From NCBI RefSeq assembly GCF_964340395.1, contig NC_135549.1, forward strand, positions 2,767,501 through 2,831,500: a DNA stretch of 64,000 nt, in the 5' to 3' direction. This document shows positions 59,990-64,000 of the stretch, one piece after another. Origin of the DNA: Glandiceps talaboti. Lineage: Eukaryota; Hemichordata; Enteropneusta; Spengelidae. The notes below the pieces were generated by a model. The model had not been told where the DNA came from. It saw only the letters and a program-made list of their open reading frames with translations, and ran no database searches. A program made the position numbers and the translations under genes. Numbering within the stretch: the stretch's first letter is position 1; each line of letters starts with the position of its first letter.

Positions 59990-62900
59990 TCAGGTTTTCA
60001 CATATAGCAGTATATTAGCTTGCACCCAAAGTACTGCGACTGATCAAACCAATGCATGTAAACATACACCAATGTAGGTTGATATACAACCAGTGTGCCC
60101 TCTAATGATAGCTAAATTTTGCTGTTGTGAGTTTAAGTGAGAAAAACTGGGATTTCTTGTGAGTCACCACATAGTAAGAGATAGGGGACACCAAATTTTG
60201 GTGCATCACTAAAAATTGTGTGTGTCAGTGGCACATCAAATTGGCTAAGAGGGCACACTGTATACAACCATGCTCTGGGGTGGAAGAAACTTTATACTTG
60301 TAATGTTGGTTTCACCTCATTACACTTGACTGTCACTGAAGTATAAAATGAGTACATGTAAAGTTGAATGGTCTGTCACTAATACCAGTGTGTCAGGTAA
60401 TATAGCTTATATATACTCATAACATTTCAACCACCAAGAACATACAAGTAGTAGCAATTAGAAACAGTTTCAGAATCACCCAAGCTTATAATCCTGTAAT
60501 TAAAAACAGTTTTCGGCACTCCTAAGTTGTAGGATAGATTTGCACTTGGCTTTATCTCAAAGAGATATCTACCAGGCCTGAAGGCCATATAACAATCATT
60601 GTTACTGATATTGACAGTTTGATGAATCATTGCAGGTTCACCCTATTAAACTTTCAAATTAATTAGGTGTGTATCTCATGTATTCACTGGTTTCCCAGTG
60701 ATATTAGCATACCAAATTCATGACATCTAGAGGGAAAGATTAGGTGAGATCTGAGAGTCAGTCCAGTGTGAATTCCAATAACAAACTTATAGGAAACCAA
60801 ACCAAACCAAACCATTGCTGGGATCATTTGTAAAGCCTCATACAGTAATAGTGTCATGCATAGTCATGCATTCAAATGAGTACCCAAGGACTTCATACAA
60901 TATGACCAGTTAATGAAGATCTTTGTTGTTCCCTAGATTCACAACAACTTTATGCTATTGTGTAACTCATACATTATAGATCTACATCAAAATGATTGCA
61001 ATCTATGTTTTAGCATCATCTTGACTTCTACTATTTATTTATTTATTTATTTTCTGCATCCCTTTTATATCAGGGGCTCACTAAAAACATTAGGAGCAGC
61101 ATTTACATAGAATCAAATACATACAAAAAAAATTAAAATATCTTGTTAAAATAGCAACTAATAACTTCAAAGAAATAATATTAGAGAAAGAAAGAGATAA
61201 AAAATTACAATTCTCCATCAGGTTAAACATGTTTTCCTATGTTCCATTGCACTACTTAGAAATTGCTGGATAAATTTGTCAATTTTTTTACTTAATAAAA
61301 TGTTATAATTTTTTGTACTGTCTCCTATAAAGAGGCTTAACAGTTCTTTGCCTTGTGTAAAATCTTGATTGCTGATAAATTACAAGGAGTTCAACATCAC
61401 TGGTCTCACCATAGAGCGGAAAGGTAGATAATATAATGTATGACCATGTAGTCATTTTTAAAACAACTATTTTATGTTACGTTGTCTGCATACTCCTTGC
61501 ATAAGATGCTGATAGTTATTTCAAAAAACAGACACTGCAATGAATCACTCTGTCTGGGGGAAATAAAGAGAATAATTGAAAAGTATATTCATACAATGTC
61601 ATTTATTTGTTGATAAACCAACAATAACTTACAATAATTGTGCAAGTCACAAGTTCCAAACTGCTTCATGTCTATCACATATAATGTAATATTACGCAAA
61701 GAGTGTGACTCGGTGCAAAATAAAAGAATACATTTTTATCATAGCAATTGTTGATATTATGTTGTCTGCTAACTAACACACAGACACACTGTAACAGATA
61801 TTAACAACACTGTCACTTACATGCCTTGATGCATATAAATGATTTTAACATTGTTCAGTGGTTTCATGCTAAACTTGATGAAATAACTAACGTGAGTATT
61901 ATCAACAATGTACTTAGTAAAGGGATCACAGTTGTGACATTAGTCTGGTGAAAGCAGTGTTGCCACCAGAGGGTTTTTTTGGGTCATTTGACACACATTT
62001 TTTGGACCCGACCCACAATTTTGGAAGTGACAGGTCATAGATGACCCACACTAACATTGTATGGTGAAAGCATAGACACTGGACTTCTCCATTGTCTATG
62101 GTGAAAGTACATGTACATGTATAGAACTGGTATTTGACTGTACAGTTGTATAATGATGTATTATTATTGGTGACAGACTGTGATAGCTGAGTCCTCATTA
62201 TATCCTATTTAGATAGACAATCTCTCATAAATATTTGATTTTAGTACTGTTGGGCCCTACTACACCCTACTTAAAAGTCACTCAATAGAGTGAACCACAA
62301 CTGTACAAATGGTAGGGAACTTTCTAATTAAGCTAATTGAACATGCAAAACCAAAGAGGTCACAACACTTTTTACAAGAGAAATTCTTACAATGTGTCTA
62401 TATAACCCTTATTGCTAGGGGAATCTATCGCCAATGTGACAATAAAAAGGAGGCTTTTCCAGCACATTACCTATGGCACCCCTAGGTAGTATTCAGTATG
62501 GTGTATCTAATCTCAGCTATTGTTATCACTGTGTCTTTGTTCTGTGCAAGGAAAAGAATGTGAATGTGAACTAAGTATGCAATGGAACAATGTGATTACA
62601 CTTTGGCCTGGCTGTGTAAACTTGCAACTCTGTAGGTACACTATTGTTGTACAACAATTGCAGTAAATGACACCTAGATTGCTATCAAAACCAATGACCT
62701 TCAGTATCTTTAAGTAAACAATCACTCAAATGTAATTACCATACTAAAAAGTTTTCATTCAATTTGATAATTGTAAAACTATTTTATTTGCATGTGTACT
62801 TTCCTCTGTCTTCTGTTGCTTATCATCATAATTCTAAATTGGATTGTCCTTCTGAGTTTACGACCTTTAAAGATGTCACTGTATATACCCCCCCCACCCA

Positions 62901-64000
62901 CTACCCTTGATATACCCCCTTCCCCTTCCCAATGGCTGAAAACCCCTAATCATGGTCTCTTGTCAGCTGAAAATAATCCTTAGAATGGATAGATGTATAT
63001 GAACCTGAGCAGCACACCTCTATCTAATAGTATAGACCTGAGATTAGCGGTATTCCATCCATGAACAAATGTAAAGGCAATCTGATTATGTTGACCCTTA
63101 CTTTACCACCTTTGCAAGAAGCAATGAGGGTAACTTCTCTCCTTCAGCATGGATATACATGATTGTACATAACAGTATTATTAACAGTGCAGTACAAAAC
63201 ATGTTTAATTCTCAGTTAACACACTTTGCTGTACACTACATGTATACATTTTCACTATGAAGCTGACTTCATTAATCAAGTAGATATGAATAAACATGTA
63301 CTTTCATGAATAATTAATAATTATAAAACTTAGACACAGTGACACCAGTGCAGTGAATACATAATCATACTTCATACGAATACAATTATAATGACTATTC
63401 CACACTGGTATGTAGTGCATCATTTTATTTCTATATTTGTGACACAAAAACAAACAAATTCTGGAAAGAAAATTAAAAGATCATGCTCTAAATCACACCA
63501 CAATTTATTCATTCCGATTGATCTCTGAATTTGAAAGGATTTCCTAATTAAAGATGATTACACTTTAAGTTTTAGTGATGATAATTACAGGAATATGATT
63601 TTGAACAGAAAAATATGTGCTCGTGAAAGGATGGCAAATATAAGAAACTTCAAAGTTAGTAGATTTAGTATAGTTTGAATTGTAATAATGTATTCTGAAA
63701 ACTGCATTAATGTTGTTGTACATTCCCTCTCTGCAATATACACATAGCTTCTCGAGAGTGAAGCATGTTTTTGTGCATGTAGGTTCAGTGTGTATACATG
63801 CAATACGTGTGCATGCATTGCGTGCATGTGTGCTTGTATAGGTCAGGGTGGATATGTGAGTGGGAGATTACTAATTAAATTTGTTACAAAATCTTCATTT
63901 CATTTTTAAAAATGCAAAGGCTGTATAATGCATCTAAAATGTACAACAATGTTGTCCTTGATCATTCTGTTTCCCAAGCCCAAATTTGGAACATTAATTG
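59990..64000. other. No gene recognised; retroposon-like tail
   Basis: AT-rich DNA, possibly intron of the 51-kb gene. Near 61036-61052 an (ATTT)n tract borders CATCCCTTTTATATCAGGGG; read on the minus strand this is a sequence ending in an (AAAT)n tail, as left by a LINE or SINE. A CCCCCCACCC-rich patch lies near 62889. No exon could be supported. Confidence 0.45.

Overview
The window looks like nuclear DNA of a marine-type invertebrate animal. Genes are split by GT-AG introns, the DNA is AT-rich, and there is a heavy load of microsatellites, minisatellites, MITE-like elements and fold-back elements. The genes are animal families: a Cys-loop receptor, a rhodopsin-type GPCR and a type II membrane protein resembling a Golgi enzyme. 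The phylum cannot be fixed from the sequence. No bacterial operons, CRISPR arrays or rRNA genes are seen.

Layout. (1) 1-4.4 kb: the 5' end of a nicotinic-acetylcholine-receptor-like gene on the minus strand (signal-peptide exon and first ligand-domain exon); the rest must lie to the left of the window. Its intron holds a fold-back element. The flanking 2.1-3.0 kb holds long (TA)n tracts with three hammerhead ribozyme motifs, two of them in a near-perfect palindrome. (2) 4.4-21 kb: no convincing gene. It contains a 44-bp satellite, a tandem 121-bp duplication, a dispersed fold-back family, a mosaic segmental duplication, an AT-rich minisatellite and a 7 x 80-bp array. (3) 21.1-43.8 kb: two tandem amidase-signature genes on the minus strand. 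Each was rebuilt here from 12 coding exons (517 and 521 codons). Exons 2-11 have identical lengths and phases in both, and both keep the Lys-Ser-Ser triad with the family spacing. The downstream copy in the window (upstream in transcription) has two candidate first exons. (4) 45.3-46.3 kb: an intronless GPCR on the plus strand. (5) 47.46-50.45 kb: about 3 kb of apparently perfect (CTACT)n. It creates a 1045-codon open frame that is not a gene. (6) 51.2-57.3 kb: the first two coding exons of a type II membrane protein on the plus strand, tentatively a GT18/MGAT5-like glycosyltransferase. The remaining exons are not found before 64 kb. (7) 57.3-64 kb: introns or intergenic DNA with palindromic elements and retroposon-like tails.

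The two amidases are clear paralogues from one tandem duplication. The other genes show no functional link to them. The least ordinary signals are the palindromic hammerhead ribozymes, the 3-kb pentanucleotide array, and the tandem amidases of a type best known from bacteria. All exon models come from reading splice sites, phase and protein similarity by eye; no search or transcript evidence was available.
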